From contig NZ_NUQE01000010.1 in the NCBI RefSeq assembly GCF_002582035.1, positions 1-64,000 of the forward strand: a DNA stretch of 64,000 bases, in the 5' to 3' direction. Origin of the DNA: Bacillus pseudomycoides (lineage in GTDB: Bacteria > Bacillota > Bacilli > Bacillales > Bacillaceae_G). The notes below the pieces were generated by a model. It made no database searches. It was not told the DNA's origin and was given only the letters and a program-made list of their open reading frames with translations. Shown here in pieces: positions 1 to 8,772 of the stretch (its first letter is position 1; each line of letters opens with the position of its first letter). The position numbers and the translations under genes were made by a program.

Positions 1-125
1 GCGAGCCGCTTCCGCTTTTCTAAAGAAGTTAGGCGGGAGATAAACTGCCCGTAAAATCCCGATTGGTGAGGGCTGATAATCAGTGGGGATAAAGAAAACT
101 CCACTGATTAAAGTTTCACTTTATA
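1..125 (-). repeat. bcr-like interspersed repeat, copy A
   Basis: Read on the minus strand, this starts TAAAGTGAAACTT, then has an ATCAGTGG/CCACTGAT hairpin and a conserved stretch containing TTTTACGGGCAGTT. The same order appears on the plus strand at 2367-2446, so the two are inverted copies. The first three bases are the stop codon of the gene at 121-894. It resembles the bcr interspersed repeats known from the B. cereus group; I did not assign a subfamily. The hairpin could serve as a terminator. The outer limit is uncertain because the window starts inside it. Confidence 0.7.
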
Positions 126-894
126 AACTTTGCAAAATACAACAAGCTTTCTCAAAGCGTCGCTGCTTTACATCTTCATTCGCAATACAGAAATATAACA
201 TTCCCATATCACCCCACATCATGTTCAAATGTTCCTCATCAGAATCTACTTGAAATAATAATGTTATCTCGCTATGATGAACTCCTATATATTCCTGTGC
301 TTCTTCTAACACCTCTGTTTGAACTGAAAACGGTGTACCGAAAACTTGATGATTGTCATAGCAATCAGGTATTAATTCCTCTAATAATTGTAAGAAACGA
401 TCTGAATCATCTTCGTCCTCAATAAACAAATCTGGAAGTTTCTGTGCTATTTCAAATGTAACCCTGCATTGAGGATATTGCTCCTTCACTTGATTCATTT
501 TTTGTACATCATCTATTTCTTCTTCATAATATAAAACACGCCAGCCTTCTTTTACGTTCGGATTTCCATATACCTCGCAAAAGGCTTCCTGCTCATCATC
601 AGCAAAATAGAAAAAATACAACATACCACTTTGAGGTAAATCATTCTTTATACCTACAGCTTGAAGTTCAGCTAAATTAAACTGTGCAACAAAATGAAGA
701 GGATGCCCTTTATATGTAGGATAGGCTAACGCTTTGGGTAAATCCGGATTTCCTCCCATTTTTGAACACCCTACTGGTAATACCACTTCTTGTTTTGGCA
801 CTACTTTTATACATTCAAATGCTGTAGACAACAACTCATCTTTTATATGAGTCAATTGATATTTTTCAATTAATTCTTCAATATGTTTCGTCAT
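121..894 (-). CDS. YwqG-like DUF1963 family protein
   Basis: This 257-residue soluble protein has no signal peptide or membrane segment. It matches the YwqG/DUF1963 pattern: an N-terminal part with SKMGGNPDLPKALAYP, then LHFVAQFNLAEL and GMLYFFYFADDEQEAF, and a C-terminal HSEITLLFQVDSDEE followed by MMWGDMGMLYFCI. The family binds no known substrate with certainty and its biochemical role is unsettled. The gene is monocistronic and its stop codon lies in the bcr-like repeat. The start is the only ATG near the N-terminus, with AAGGAG close upstream. Family assignment is good; function is unknown. Confidence 0.85.
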   Translation of the reverse strand: MTKHIEELIEKYQLTHIKDELLSTAFECIKVVPKQEVVLPVGCSKMGGNPDLPKALAYPTYKGHPLHFVAQFNLAELQAVGIKNDLPQSGMLYFFYFADDEQEAFCEVYGNPNVKEGWRVLYYEEEIDDVQKMNQVKEQYPQCRVTFEIAQKLPDLFIEDEDDSDRFLQLLEELIPDCYDNHQVFGTPFSVQTEVLEEAQEYIGVHHSEITLLFQVDSDEEHLNMMWGDMGMLYFCIANEDVKQRRFEKACCILQSL

Positions 895-1142
895 AAAAAC
901 TCCTTATTCAACATGATTTCCTACATCATATCACAAAATTTAATAGTGTTTCTTTCACATTTTTCTTTTTTCATATCTATACCCATTATGAAAAAAGGCT
1001 TGTTCGTCATAATCGAAACGCTTCCCTATTACATAATATATAGTGTTCCTACAAACATGCAATTTCATCATCTCTTGTAATACCCCCTCATAAATTTCAC
1101 TTTGTTCACCCCAAAATTTTTCATATTAAGGAGGAAATAAAT

Positions 1143-1298
1143 ATGGGCTACGGATATGGATATGGTGCCGGCTGTGGAGGATACGGATACGGTGGCGGAG
1201 GATGCGGATGCGGTTTCGGCGGCTTTGCTTTATTAATCGTTTTATTTATCCTTCTTATCATCATTGGAGCTAGCTGCTTTGGCGGCTTTATCTGCTAA
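1143..1298 (+). CDS. YjcZ-type glycine-rich small membrane protein
   Basis: This 51-residue peptide has a Gly/Tyr/Cys-rich N-terminal half ([18 protein letters not shown]), then one hydrophobic helix (residues 28-43, [16 protein letters not shown]) and a short CFGGFIC tail. It fits the YjcZ family of tiny sporulation-associated membrane proteins of Bacillus, which often occur in many paralogues. AGGAGG sits 8 bases before the ATG. A strong terminator follows at 1320, so the gene stands alone. The sporulation link comes from the family, not from this sequence. Confidence 0.88.
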   Translation: MGYGYGYGAGCGGYGYGGGGCGCGFGGFALLIVLFILLIIIGASCFGGFIC

Positions 1299-1319
1299 GT
1301 AACCTTTAACAACTATTGT

Positions 1320-1348
1320 AAAAAAGCACGCACTTGCCGTGCTTTTTT
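1320..1348 (+). terminator. Rho-independent terminator after the YjcZ-like gene
   Basis: An 11-bp perfect stem AAAAAAGCACG / CGTGCTTTTTT with a 7-base loop; the right arm ends in a run of six T. Confidence 0.9.
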
Positions 1349-1400
1349 ACTGTTTATTTGATATAAAGAAATTAATAATGAATTGAAAGGAATCGTTTTT

Positions 1401-2369
1401 ATGAAAATAGATGGTGTCTTTGAAGGAGGCGGAGTTCGAGGGATTGCACATGTTGGAGCAATCTGTGCATTAGAAGAGCATAATTATGAATGGGAGCGAG
1501 TCGCTGGTACATCAGCAGGTGCTATTATTGCAGCGCTTCTCGCCTGTGGCTATACAGGAAAAGAATTAAAAACAATTATAAATCGTGCTGATTATACAAA
1601 TTTCACTAAAAAAACATGCATAGATAAAATCCCCATTATCGGAAAAGGAATAAATGTATGGGTTAAAATGGGGATATATAAAAATGATTTTATAGAACAA
1701 TGGTTAGAAGATTTATTATCTAAAAAAGGGGTGCATTGTTTTAGTGACTTACCTAACCCTGAAGGCTTAAAAATCATCGCTTCCGATATTAGTAATGGTA
1801 AAATGGTTGTTTTCCCTGATGACTTACTGCATTATGGATTTCCTAACAAAAAATTTTCTATTGCAAAAGCAGTGAGAATGAGCGCTACAATCCCTTTCTT
1901 TTTTCAGCCTGTTAAATGGAAAACTCCTAAATGGAAGCAGCCTTGCTATATAGTCGACGGAGGCATTCTCAGCAATTATCCGATATGGATTTTCGATTCA
2001 CCAAACATCCCACGCTGGCCTACCTTTGGATTTCATTTTGTAAAAGACGAGATTCAAGCTGAACCTGTTCATTATGAAGAACCTATTTCGATGTTTAAAG
2101 GGCTATTTAAAACAATGATGCAAGCCCACGATTTACGCCATCTCAATACAGAAGCAAGAGCACGTACTATTAAAATACCTACTGGGAATATTACTAGTAC
2201 CAACTTCAATTTAAGTGATGAAGAGAAAGAATGGCTCTATCACTCTGGTTATCTAGCAGCTGAAAAATTTCTACGCTCTTGGAACTTTACCCAATATATA
2301 AACCAATATCGAACTGGATCCCCATCTAGTACTACAAGTGGCCGAACCACTAATCTGGATAAACAATAA
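1401..2369 (+). CDS. Patatin-like phospholipase
   Basis: This 322-residue protein carries all patatin landmarks: the oxyanion-hole loop GGGVRG at residues 10-14, the nucleophile elbow GTSAG at 36-40 (Ser38), and DGG at 186-188, which supplies the catalytic Asp. It should hydrolyse acyl esters of lipids. No signal peptide is seen, so it is probably cytoplasmic or membrane-peripheral. An in-frame TTG lies 18 bases upstream, but ATG at 1401 is preferred because GAAAGGA is correctly spaced before it. The stop codon forms the first three bases of the bcr-like repeat at 2367. Confidence 0.9.
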   Translation: MKIDGVFEGGGVRGIAHVGAICALEEHNYEWERVAGTSAGAIIAALLACGYTGKELKTIINRADYTNFTKKTCIDKIPIIGKGINVWVKMGIYKNDFIEQWLEDLLSKKGVHCFSDLPNPEGLKIIASDISNGKMVVFPDDLLHYGFPNKKFSIAKAVRMSATIPFFFQPVKWKTPKWKQPCYIVDGGILSNYPIWIFDSPNIPRWPTFGFHFVKDEIQAEPVHYEEPISMFKGLFKTMMQAHDLRHLNTEARARTIKIPTGNITSTNFNLSDEEKEWLYHSGYLAAEKFLRSWNFTQYINQYRTGSPSSTTSGRTTNLDKQ

Positions 2370-2455
2370 AGTGAAACTTAAATCAGTGGTTTTTTCATCC
2401 CCCACTGATGGTTAGCCAATCGGGCTTTTACGGGCAGTTAACGTGGAAGAGAGGT
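2367..2455 (+). repeat. bcr-like interspersed repeat, copy B
   Basis: TAAAGTGAAACTT, a hairpin formed by ATCAGTGG and CCACTGAT, then CCAATCGGG and TTTTACGGGCAGTT. It is an inverted partner of copy A at the window start. It lies between the convergent 3' ends of the patatin gene and the methyltransferase gene, so its hairpin may end transcription from either side. Confidence 0.7.
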
Positions 2456-3166
2456 TCATGCATTTTCAAATTTTTTTCTTACACAAAAAGTAATTGCGTT
2501 TGTCCTTAATAACACGTGCTTTTCATCCCTTACAATCCTATACTCAAGAGGCTTTACTACTACGCGTAATTCTTCCCACCCTGTATATATCTTACGCAAC
2601 ATATAAAGCATTTCTTCTGTTGCCAAATTTACTTCAAATAAAGGATCCAATTTTACATTCGTGTTCATATCGATTTCTTCCACACTGGAATTCATCACAA
2701 TATAATTAATCCCTTTATCTTTCGTACCTGTTTTCATATTATGTAATACATTCTCAAGTTCACTCTTGGAAGGAACATGTTCTAGACTAGATACTGCCAC
2801 AATATAGTCATATTCATCTGCAGTAATTTGATAATGTTCAATTGTACTCTCTACAGTTTGAATACGATCTGCAACACCAAAATCATAACTATACTGCTTC
2901 AATCGATGCAATGCTGACGACAGTAGATCTACGCATACTACTTTCCCTGTTTTTATTCTTTGGGCAATTGGCATACTGTTTCTGCCAACCCCACATCCTA
3001 AATCCAACACAGCAACATATTGTTGTTCTTGGAACAAATTCATCATTTCAATAACACCCGAAACTGGCCTATGTAACCATGACCCTTCTTCAAATAACTT
3101 ATGATTAACATAACAATGTTCGTGATACTTTTTTTCTTTCTGTCTTATATATTGTATTCGATTCAT
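2456..3166 (-). CDS. Class I SAM-dependent methyltransferase
   Basis: This 236-residue protein has the SAM-binding motif I VLDLGCGVGR at residues 53-62, an acidic end of strand 2 (VVCVDLL) and the YDYIVAVSSLEHV motif IV region, all typical of Methyltransferase_11/25 folds. The substrate cannot be inferred. The open frame extends to 3199, but ATG at 3166 is favoured because AGGAG lies about 12 bases before it, while the ATG at 3178 touches the AGGAG. It is soluble and monocistronic, and ends next to a bcr-like repeat. Confidence 0.85.
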   Translation of the reverse strand: MNRIQYIRQKEKKYHEHCYVNHKLFEEGSWLHRPVSGVIEMMNLFQEQQYVAVLDLGCGVGRNSMPIAQRIKTGKVVCVDLLSSALHRLKQYSYDFGVADRIQTVESTIEHYQITADEYDYIVAVSSLEHVPSKSELENVLHNMKTGTKDKGINYIVMNSSVEEIDMNTNVKLDPLFEVNLATEEMLYMLRKIYTGWEELRVVVKPLEYRIVRDEKHVLLRTNAITFCVRKKFENA

Positions 3167-3384
3167 TTCTCGTTTCATCTCCTCTACTACGCAACACATC
3201 TATACATTCTCATATTGGTATGTAATTCCCTCTCTAAATCAAAATTCACTACAAAAAAGAAAAACCAGTATCTCAAATAAATCTTTCATCATTGGAAATT
3301 TTACGAGCAGTTATTCTACACTTGTCTTCTTTATTCTCTCAAAATTTTGAAGTAGTGACCTTGGATAAGCTATTTCCCAAGCAT

Positions 3385-3420
3385 AAAAAGACGGTAGCCA
3401 TAATAGCTACCATCTTTTTA
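3385..3420 (-). terminator. Terminator overlapping the stop of the small gene at 3418-3585
   Basis: On the minus strand, AAAAAGATGGTAGC pairs with GCTACCGTCTTTTT around a short loop and ends in a T run. The stop codon of the upstream small gene lies at the base of the stem. Confidence 0.85.
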
Positions 3421-3585
3421 CGGATATTGCAATCCTTCTGCTTCTTCCTCTGTAATAACAATATAACGTTTTCCAGTCCTTAATCCTAACAGTTCTGCTT
3501 TCTCAATTGCCTCTTGTTTTGTTTCTGCATAAGCAGCTAAATATTTTGTTTCATTTATCACTTGGCAAATTACATAGCGTTTCAT
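3418..3585 (-). CDS. Small conserved-looking soluble protein, 55 aa
   Basis: The sequence begins MKRYVICQVINETKYLAAYA and continues with an Ala/Glu-rich helix (ETKQEAIEKAELLG) and RYIVITEEEAE, giving a beta-alpha-beta-like pattern. AAGGAG sits about 8 bases before the ATG (GGAGAATGAAAA context) and a strong terminator follows immediately, which supports a real gene. I do not recognise the family. It has no membrane segment or signal peptide. It is too short for routine ORF calling. Confidence 0.75.
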   Translation of the reverse strand: MKRYVICQVINETKYLAAYAETKQEAIEKAELLGLRTGKRYIVITEEEAEGLQYP

Positions 3586-3885
3586 TTTTCATTCTCCTTT
3601 TTCATAATTAAGCGCAGTAGAAATAGTTCAAATATTCTTTAATTTAATTATATAATAGAATGTAGGAAGTTATATTTAGAAGTCTCTCTAAACATTCCAT
3701 AACAGTTCTCCACTATGTTTCTATATATAGTATATATTTTAAATATATTCAAGCATAGCAATGGAGAGTTGCACAAATTGGACACATACCAGCAGCAAGA
3801 CTCTACGTTTCTTCTTCGCCTCCTCTGAATTTTGAGGTGAGATTTATATAGGATAAAATCATGATTTTAAATAGGAGGAGCTAAC
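3586..3885. other. AT-rich intergenic gap before lysE-like gene
   Basis: About 300 bases without a supported gene. Beyond the hairpin repeat at 3795-3855, it holds only AT-rich sequence and the ribosome binding site TAGGAGGAG just before 3886. Confidence 0.6.
3795..3855 (+). repeat. Palindromic intergenic repeat, family 2, copy 1
   Basis: The core has TCTTCTTCGCCTCCTCTGAA then TTTTGAGGTGAGATTT. The same arrangement, a CTCCACCT-like left arm, TCTTCTTCG, CTGAATT and a GAGGTGGAG-like right arm, recurs at 17246-17300 and 45840-45893. The arms are partly complementary and form a hairpin. Confidence 0.55.
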
Positions 3886-4500
3886 ATGAGTGAAGCAATA
3901 CTTCACGGAATTGTTCTTGCATTTGGACTTATTATACCTCTAGGTGTACAAAATGTGTTTGTTTTTAATCAAGGTGCCAGTCAATCTACCTTATTGAGAG
4001 CTGCACCAGTTGTTATAACGGCAGCAATCTGTGACACTATTTTAATCTTAGTTGCTGTGCAAGGTGTATCTCTTATGCTATTAACATTTTCATGGTTAAC
4101 AACTACACTCTATATAATAGGGTTTTTCTTTCTTCTTTACATGGGCTGGGTGATATGGAAAAGTGAACCTACTGTTTCCAAAAATGAAGTACAAACGATG
4201 ACTATCAAAAAACAAATTGTATTCGCAGCTTCTGTCTCTTTATTAAATCCACATGCTATTTTAGATACGATTGGAGTAATTGGAACAAATTCTATTCAAT
4301 ACATAGGTACTGAAAAATGGGCATTTTCCTTAGCAACAATTTTTGTTTCTTGGATATGGTTTATAGGATTAGCCATTGCTGGACGAATGCTAGGAAAAGT
4401 AGATTCATCTGGAACAAAAATCAAACTACTAAATAAAATTTCTGGTGTTATTATTTGGGGAGTTGCCTTTTATATGTTAGCAAAGCTTTTCATAAAGTGA
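3886..4500 (+). CDS. LysE/ArgO family amino acid exporter
   Basis: A 204-residue membrane protein with about six hydrophobic helices. The N-terminal GIVLAFGLIIPLGVQNVFVFNQG and the central SLLNPHAILDTIGVIG stretch are hallmarks of the LysE superfamily. Family members export lysine, arginine or related basic amino acids; the actual substrate is not readable here. AGGAGGAG lies just upstream of the ATG. It is followed 80 bases later by a DMT-type transporter on the same strand. Confidence 0.88.
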   Translation: MSEAILHGIVLAFGLIIPLGVQNVFVFNQGASQSTLLRAAPVVITAAICDTILILVAVQGVSLMLLTFSWLTTTLYIIGFFFLLYMGWVIWKSEPTVSKNEVQTMTIKKQIVFAASVSLLNPHAILDTIGVIGTNSIQYIGTEKWAFSLATIFVSWIWFIGLAIAGRMLGKVDSSGTKIKLLNKISGVIIWGVAFYMLAKLFIK

Positions 4501-4579
4501 AACAGCCACTTTTATCATCAGAAAAATCAGTTTATTATAGAAGAATTACTGGATTCACGGATGAATTGAGGTGAACGGA

Positions 4580-5548
4580 TTGCGTCCCATTTTTTTAGGT
4601 GTTTGCGCAGCATTCTTTTTTGCTTTTACATTTGTTCTGAACAGAGCTATGGAATTATCCGGCGGAAGTTGGATTTGGAGTGCGTCACTTCGATATTTCT
4701 TTATGGTTCCGTTGCTTTTGCTTATTGTTATGAGTAGAAAAAATTTACGTCCTCTTCTAAAAGTCATGAAAGAACAGCCAAAAACATGGATTTTATGGAG
4801 CTTTGTAGGATTTGGATTATTTTATGCGCCTCTTTGCTTCGCCGCAGCCTATGCACCAGGTTGGCTAATTGCTGGGACATGGCAAATTACGATTATTTCA
4901 GGTTCATTACTTGCACCATTTTTTTCAGAAACGATCGAAACAGCAAATGGTCCAATAAAAGTTAAAGGTACTATACCATTTAAAGGCCTTGCGATGTCAC
5001 TCATTATTCTTTTTGGTATCACTCTTATGCTAGTTGAACAAGCAAATCACCTTTCTTTAAAAAATGTATTATTAGGTGTCCTCCCTGTAATCATTGCTTC
5101 GTTTGCTTATCCACTTGGCAATCGTAAAATGATGGATATATGTACAGAGCGTTTAGATGCATATCAACGTGTATTAGGTATGACATTAGCTAGTTTACCA
5201 TTTTGGATTTTGCTATCCATATATGGTTTCATTACTGTTGGTATGCCAAGCAAAGAACAGACAATTCAATCTAGTTTGGTTGCCATTTTCTCTGGAGTAA
5301 TCGCAACTGTACTCTTCTTCCATGCAACTGATATGGTAAGAGGTAATTTGCAAAAATTAGCTGCTGTTGAAGCAACTCAGTCTATGGAGGTATTATTTAC
5401 AGTAGTTGGAGAATTAGTTTTATTAGCTTCTCCATCCCCTTCTGCTTTATCTTGGTGTAGCATGTTCCTTATCATGCTTGGTATGATTTTACACAGCTAT
5501 ATTTCACAAAAAAGAAAAGCCACCCATGGTCAGGAAATTAGTGCTTAA
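4580..5548 (+). CDS. Multidrug resistance efflux transporter family (EmrE/DMT-like)
   Basis: About 322 residues with ten predicted membrane helices. N-terminal GVCAAFFFAFTFVLNRAMEL and WIWSASLRYFFMVPLLLL fit the multidrug resistance efflux transporter family related to EamA/DMT carriers. The substrate is unknown. A GTG at 4571 gives a slightly longer frame, but TTG at 4580 has GAGGTG six bases before it and is preferred. A terminator at 5566 closes the unit. Confidence 0.82.
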   Translation: MRPIFLGVCAAFFFAFTFVLNRAMELSGGSWIWSASLRYFFMVPLLLLIVMSRKNLRPLLKVMKEQPKTWILWSFVGFGLFYAPLCFAAAYAPGWLIAGTWQITIISGSLLAPFFSETIETANGPIKVKGTIPFKGLAMSLIILFGITLMLVEQANHLSLKNVLLGVLPVIIASFAYPLGNRKMMDICTERLDAYQRVLGMTLASLPFWILLSIYGFITVGMPSKEQTIQSSLVAIFSGVIATVLFFHATDMVRGNLQKLAAVEATQSMEVLFTVVGELVLLASPSPSALSWCSMFLIMLGMILHSYISQKRKATHGQEISA

Positions 5549-5565
5549 AACTTACAATCTCTATA

Positions 5566-5609
5566 TAAAAAGCCATGATAACAAGATGTTTTCATGGCTT
5601 TATTTTTTC
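5566..5609 (+). terminator. Terminator after the DMT-type transporter
   Basis: AAAAAGCCATGA pairs with TCATGGCTTTA across a 13-base loop, followed by a T-rich tract. Confidence 0.85.
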
Positions 5610-5701
5610 ACTAAAAAAGTGTTATGAATCACTTATACATCTATTGCTTACACAAAAATACAATGCCAAAATTCTTAAAATTTTTATATTACTATTAAAA
5701 C

Positions 5702-6385
5702 TTACCTACTTTCGACTTCCACTGAAACGCTTTGTTTCATCTCTTTTAGAGAGTTATATACATCAGTTGTATATAACTTTTCAGGAGCTGATATCATCAT
5801 TTCTAATTGTTGATAACCGTTATCTATATCCTTAATTTTCACACGTTTCACTTGCAAATTTAGATGCTTAATTTGTTTAAAAATTTGATTTAACTCTTGA
5901 TGCTTGTTAACAACTATTTTTACTGATAAATCCCTTTGTCTTAAAGAATAAGGTCCTGCTAATTTGATAAGATATGGAAATACATTAATTGCCAAAATAA
6001 TTAAGACCATTGCCACAGCTGCTTCTAAATAAAAACCAGCGCCAATCGCAATTCCTAAGCCTGATGCTGCCCAAACCATAGAAGCAGTTGTTAATCCAGA
6101 AATCACATCATTATTTCTCCGTAAAATAACACCTGCACCGAGGAAACCAACTCCACTAACAATTTGCGCTGCAAGACGCATAGGATCCATATTCGTGTGC
6201 CCCGGTGATGAATATACATTTACTGATTCAATAGAAACAATCGTAATTAAACAACTTGCTACTGAAATTACCATACTCGTTTTCACACCAAGTGGTTTAT
6301 TCTTCAGCTGTCTATCAATTCCAATTAATAGTCCAAAAAAGAGTGCCAGACCTAGTTTGAGTAAAAATTCAAATGTCATGTTCAT
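5702..6385 (-). CDS. MgtC/SapB family membrane protein
   Basis: A 227-residue protein with five N-terminal membrane helices, including LLKLGLALFFGLLIGIDRQL, SGVGFLGAGVILRRNND and GLTTASMVWAASGLGIAIGAG, which are the MgtC signature region. The C-terminal 80 residues form a soluble, ACT-like domain. In other bacteria MgtC proteins aid growth under low magnesium and modulate membrane ATPases; the role here is inferred. It starts at an ATG with AAGGAG upstream and stands alone. Confidence 0.9.
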   Translation of the reverse strand: MNMTFEFLLKLGLALFFGLLIGIDRQLKNKPLGVKTSMVISVASCLITIVSIESVNVYSSPGHTNMDPMRLAAQIVSGVGFLGAGVILRRNNDVISGLTTASMVWAASGLGIAIGAGFYLEAAVAMVLIILAINVFPYLIKLAGPYSLRQRDLSVKIVVNKHQELNQIFKQIKHLNLQVKRVKIKDIDNGYQQLEMMISAPEKLYTTDVYNSLKEMKQSVSVEVESR

Positions 6386-6604
6386 TTCTCCTTATTCATT
6401 TAGTATTAAGTTTTAAATTTAATTCTTTTTTATGGTGAAATAGTGACTATAACTGTTTTATACTTTCAATACTAGTCCTTGCTCTTCCTTTTTAAACTAT
6501 TTCCTCAATTCATTAATTCAATAAATTCAACAGCTGATAATTCTTCTACCTCAATTGTAGATAGTACTTTATCCTTATGTTCTTTTATTATAGGGCTGCT
6601 TCCA

Positions 6605-6755
6605 CATGCCCATCAACTTAAGCATTCGAAACGCCCAATGCCGATCAACCTAATAGAACGGGTTGCCCCCAAAAAGATAAAAATGAACTTTGTTGCTACA
6701 AAAGACACAAAATTTTCGTTTTGGGGCCTTATAAAATTCTTAAGTTGATGGCCAT
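6605..6755. mobile_element. IS231-derived MITE-like element 1, about 151 bp
   Basis: The left end reads CATGCCCATCAACTTAAG and the right end is its inverted match CTTAAGTTGATGGCCAT, as in IS231 terminal repeats. The interior encodes nothing. It contains AAAGATAAAAATGAACTTTG and ACACAAAATTTTCGTTTTGG, which recur inverted in the element at 14471. It is therefore a non-autonomous element that an IS231 transposase could move. Confidence 0.75.
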
Positions 6756-6777
6756 ACCCTCCAAGGTGCCATTTATT

Positions 6778-8568
6778 TCACTTATGCTTTGCTAAAAATT
6801 CTGTTATGCGACGATATACATATATTTCATTTTCTTTTTTTGAAAATCCATGTCCTTCATCGTCTAGTACTAGGTATTCTACATCTACTTCTTTTTCTTG
6901 CAGCGCTCGAAAAATTTGATCCGATTCTGTCTTTACAACTCGTGGATCATTTGCCCCCTGAATTATAAGGAGTGGTTTATTCATTTGATTTAAATATGTA
7001 ATTGGTGAATCATTTATAAGCTTATCTTTATCATTCTTAATATCACCTATTAAATTAACTGCAAGCGGTTTCCAATTTTCAGGCATAGATTCGATAAAAC
7101 TAAATAAATTGCTAGGCCCAAAAATATCAATGGCTGCACGGAAATACTCTGAATGACGCCCATAGAGCAATAAGGCCATATACCCTCCATAACTACCACC
7201 CATAACAAATAATTTATCAGGAGTTGATATACCCTGTTCAAATAACCATTCTATTCCTGCTACACAATCTAAGCGTGGGGCTTCTCCCCAATCACCTTCA
7301 ATCATTTTTGTAAATGTTGAACCATATCTTGTACTTCCTCTAAAGTTTGGTGCAAAAATATTATATCCCTGCCTTAATAAATATTGAAATAATGCCCTGA
7401 AATCTTTCGTCTCAGCACTTTGTGGACCACCATGAGGCCAGAATATTGTATATCCGTTTTGCACTTCTCCTTTCGCCCGGAATAATAATGCTTCTATGTT
7501 TAATCCATCAAAGGAGGCATATGTTATAACATCCGGTTCAACAAAAGAAGATTCAGATAAACCAATAACATAGTTTTTTGTTAATGCTGACCATTCTGTA
7601 TCTCCATTTTTCTTGTAATAGATGTTTGCTGTTTTCGTCGCACTTTCACCTAATAGATATAAATTTTCAGATTTGGTAATTTCTATTTGACGTATCGTAT
7701 CTACCGGAGAATTTAATAGAATTAATTCCTTTGTATCCCATACAAATTTATATAACCTATCTGTAACACCTTTCGACGAAACAATATAGCCATTTTTTGT
7801 TTCAGTATGCCATTTTATATCGGATATATCTCCCTTCTCCATTTTACAGATTGGTTTGAATTCCTGTTTATTTAAATCAAAAGAAGCTACATAAGAAAAC
7901 TCTTCTTCATAATTCGTAACAAAAATCACTGTATTTTCATCAATATAACAAATGGACTCTATGGTATGTTCTTTCTCACTGGAAGGTACTATACAAATGA
8001 GTTCTTCTCCCTTTTTCACATATCCTACATTATATGTATTACTATATGACTTTAAAACAATGTAACTTGATTCATTCGGACTCACTGCCCCCACATATGT
8101 AGGTGTCTCCACACCAGTTAACAGAAGCGTATCTTCTTTTGTACGTATATTATAACAACGTGAGTTGAAGAACCTTGGGTTATCTTTACTTGTGACATAG
8201 TATAATCGTTCCCCATCCTCTGTTAAATGCACATAATAATCCTTTTCTGTCTCTCCTGCTGGAATCAATTCAAGCAATCCGCCACCCGCTGGTTTTAATG
8301 CATAAATATGATAATTTTCATCGCCATCTTTATCAAATCCAGCTAAAATAAATCTATTTAAAGAATCCACTTTAATAAAATTACTTGCTTGATTACAATA
8401 TGTTAACGGATACGGGGATAAGTTTGGTAAATCCATCGCCCATAAATTAGAATGACCATTTAAGTTTGTACTAAAAATTAACCTTCCTTCATCTTCACTG
8501 ACTGTAAACTTACCCATACTATATGATCTAAAAAATTGTTCGGCATCTTCTCTAGGAAATTGAATCAT
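6778..8568 (-). CDS. S9 family prolyl oligopeptidase-type peptidase
   Basis: This 596-residue protein has an N-terminal beta-propeller-like half (about 1-330, with repeated YVTSKDNP/IVFVTNYEEE-type blades) and a C-terminal alpha/beta-hydrolase domain. The catalytic triad is visible: Ser459 in GGSYGG, Asp541 in GANDPRV and His573 in DEGHGF. HGGPQ precedes the nucleophile, as in S9 acylaminoacyl/dipeptidyl peptidases. It probably trims short peptides in the cytoplasm, since no signal peptide is present. GGAGGAAG precedes the ATG. The gene ends about 20 bases from the IS231-like element. Confidence 0.9.
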   Translation of the reverse strand: MIQFPREDAEQFFRSYSMGKFTVSEDEGRLIFSTNLNGHSNLWAMDLPNLSPYPLTYCNQASNFIKVDSLNRFILAGFDKDGDENYHIYALKPAGGGLLELIPAGETEKDYYVHLTEDGERLYYVTSKDNPRFFNSRCYNIRTKEDTLLLTGVETPTYVGAVSPNESSYIVLKSYSNTYNVGYVKKGEELICIVPSSEKEHTIESICYIDENTVIFVTNYEEEFSYVASFDLNKQEFKPICKMEKGDISDIKWHTETKNGYIVSSKGVTDRLYKFVWDTKELILLNSPVDTIRQIEITKSENLYLLGESATKTANIYYKKNGDTEWSALTKNYVIGLSESSFVEPDVITYASFDGLNIEALLFRAKGEVQNGYTIFWPHGGPQSAETKDFRALFQYLLRQGYNIFAPNFRGSTRYGSTFTKMIEGDWGEAPRLDCVAGIEWLFEQGISTPDKLFVMGGSYGGYMALLLYGRHSEYFRAAIDIFGPSNLFSFIESMPENWKPLAVNLIGDIKNDKDKLINDSPITYLNQMNKPLLIIQGANDPRVVKTESDQIFRALQEKEVDVEYLVLDDEGHGFSKKENEIYVYRRITEFLAKHK

Positions 8569-8726
8569 CTTTCTTCCTCCATTCTATTTAATATCTAAAA
8601 ATTCAGAATACCCTATATATAAAGATTCTATATTTCCCTACTTATCCCTTTTTGGTTTTATTTAGATTTACTTCTACCTTCTAATTCCCTTATTAACATT
8701 ACAAGTAGAGAGGTAAAAATTGCTCA

Positions 8727-8772
8727 ATTTTATCGTTTTGGGGTAGTTTATTTGTGTTAAGTTGATGGCGAT
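8727..8772. mobile_element. IS231-type right-end remnant
   Basis: ATTTTATCGTTTTGGGG followed by GTTAAGTTGATGGCGATGG matches the right terminal region of the element at 14471-14589. No partner left end lies close by on its inner side, so this appears to be a solo end left by a deletion or rearrangement. Confidence 0.55.

Noticed and set aside
883-1080. Plus-strand 65-residue frame upstream of the YjcZ-like gene
   Set aside because: It overlaps the start of the YwqG-like gene on the other strand, has no ribosome binding site and looks like random AT-rich translation.
6479-6748. 89-residue plus-strand frame
   Set aside because: Most of it lies inside the IS231-derived MITE-like element; no domain or ribosome binding site.
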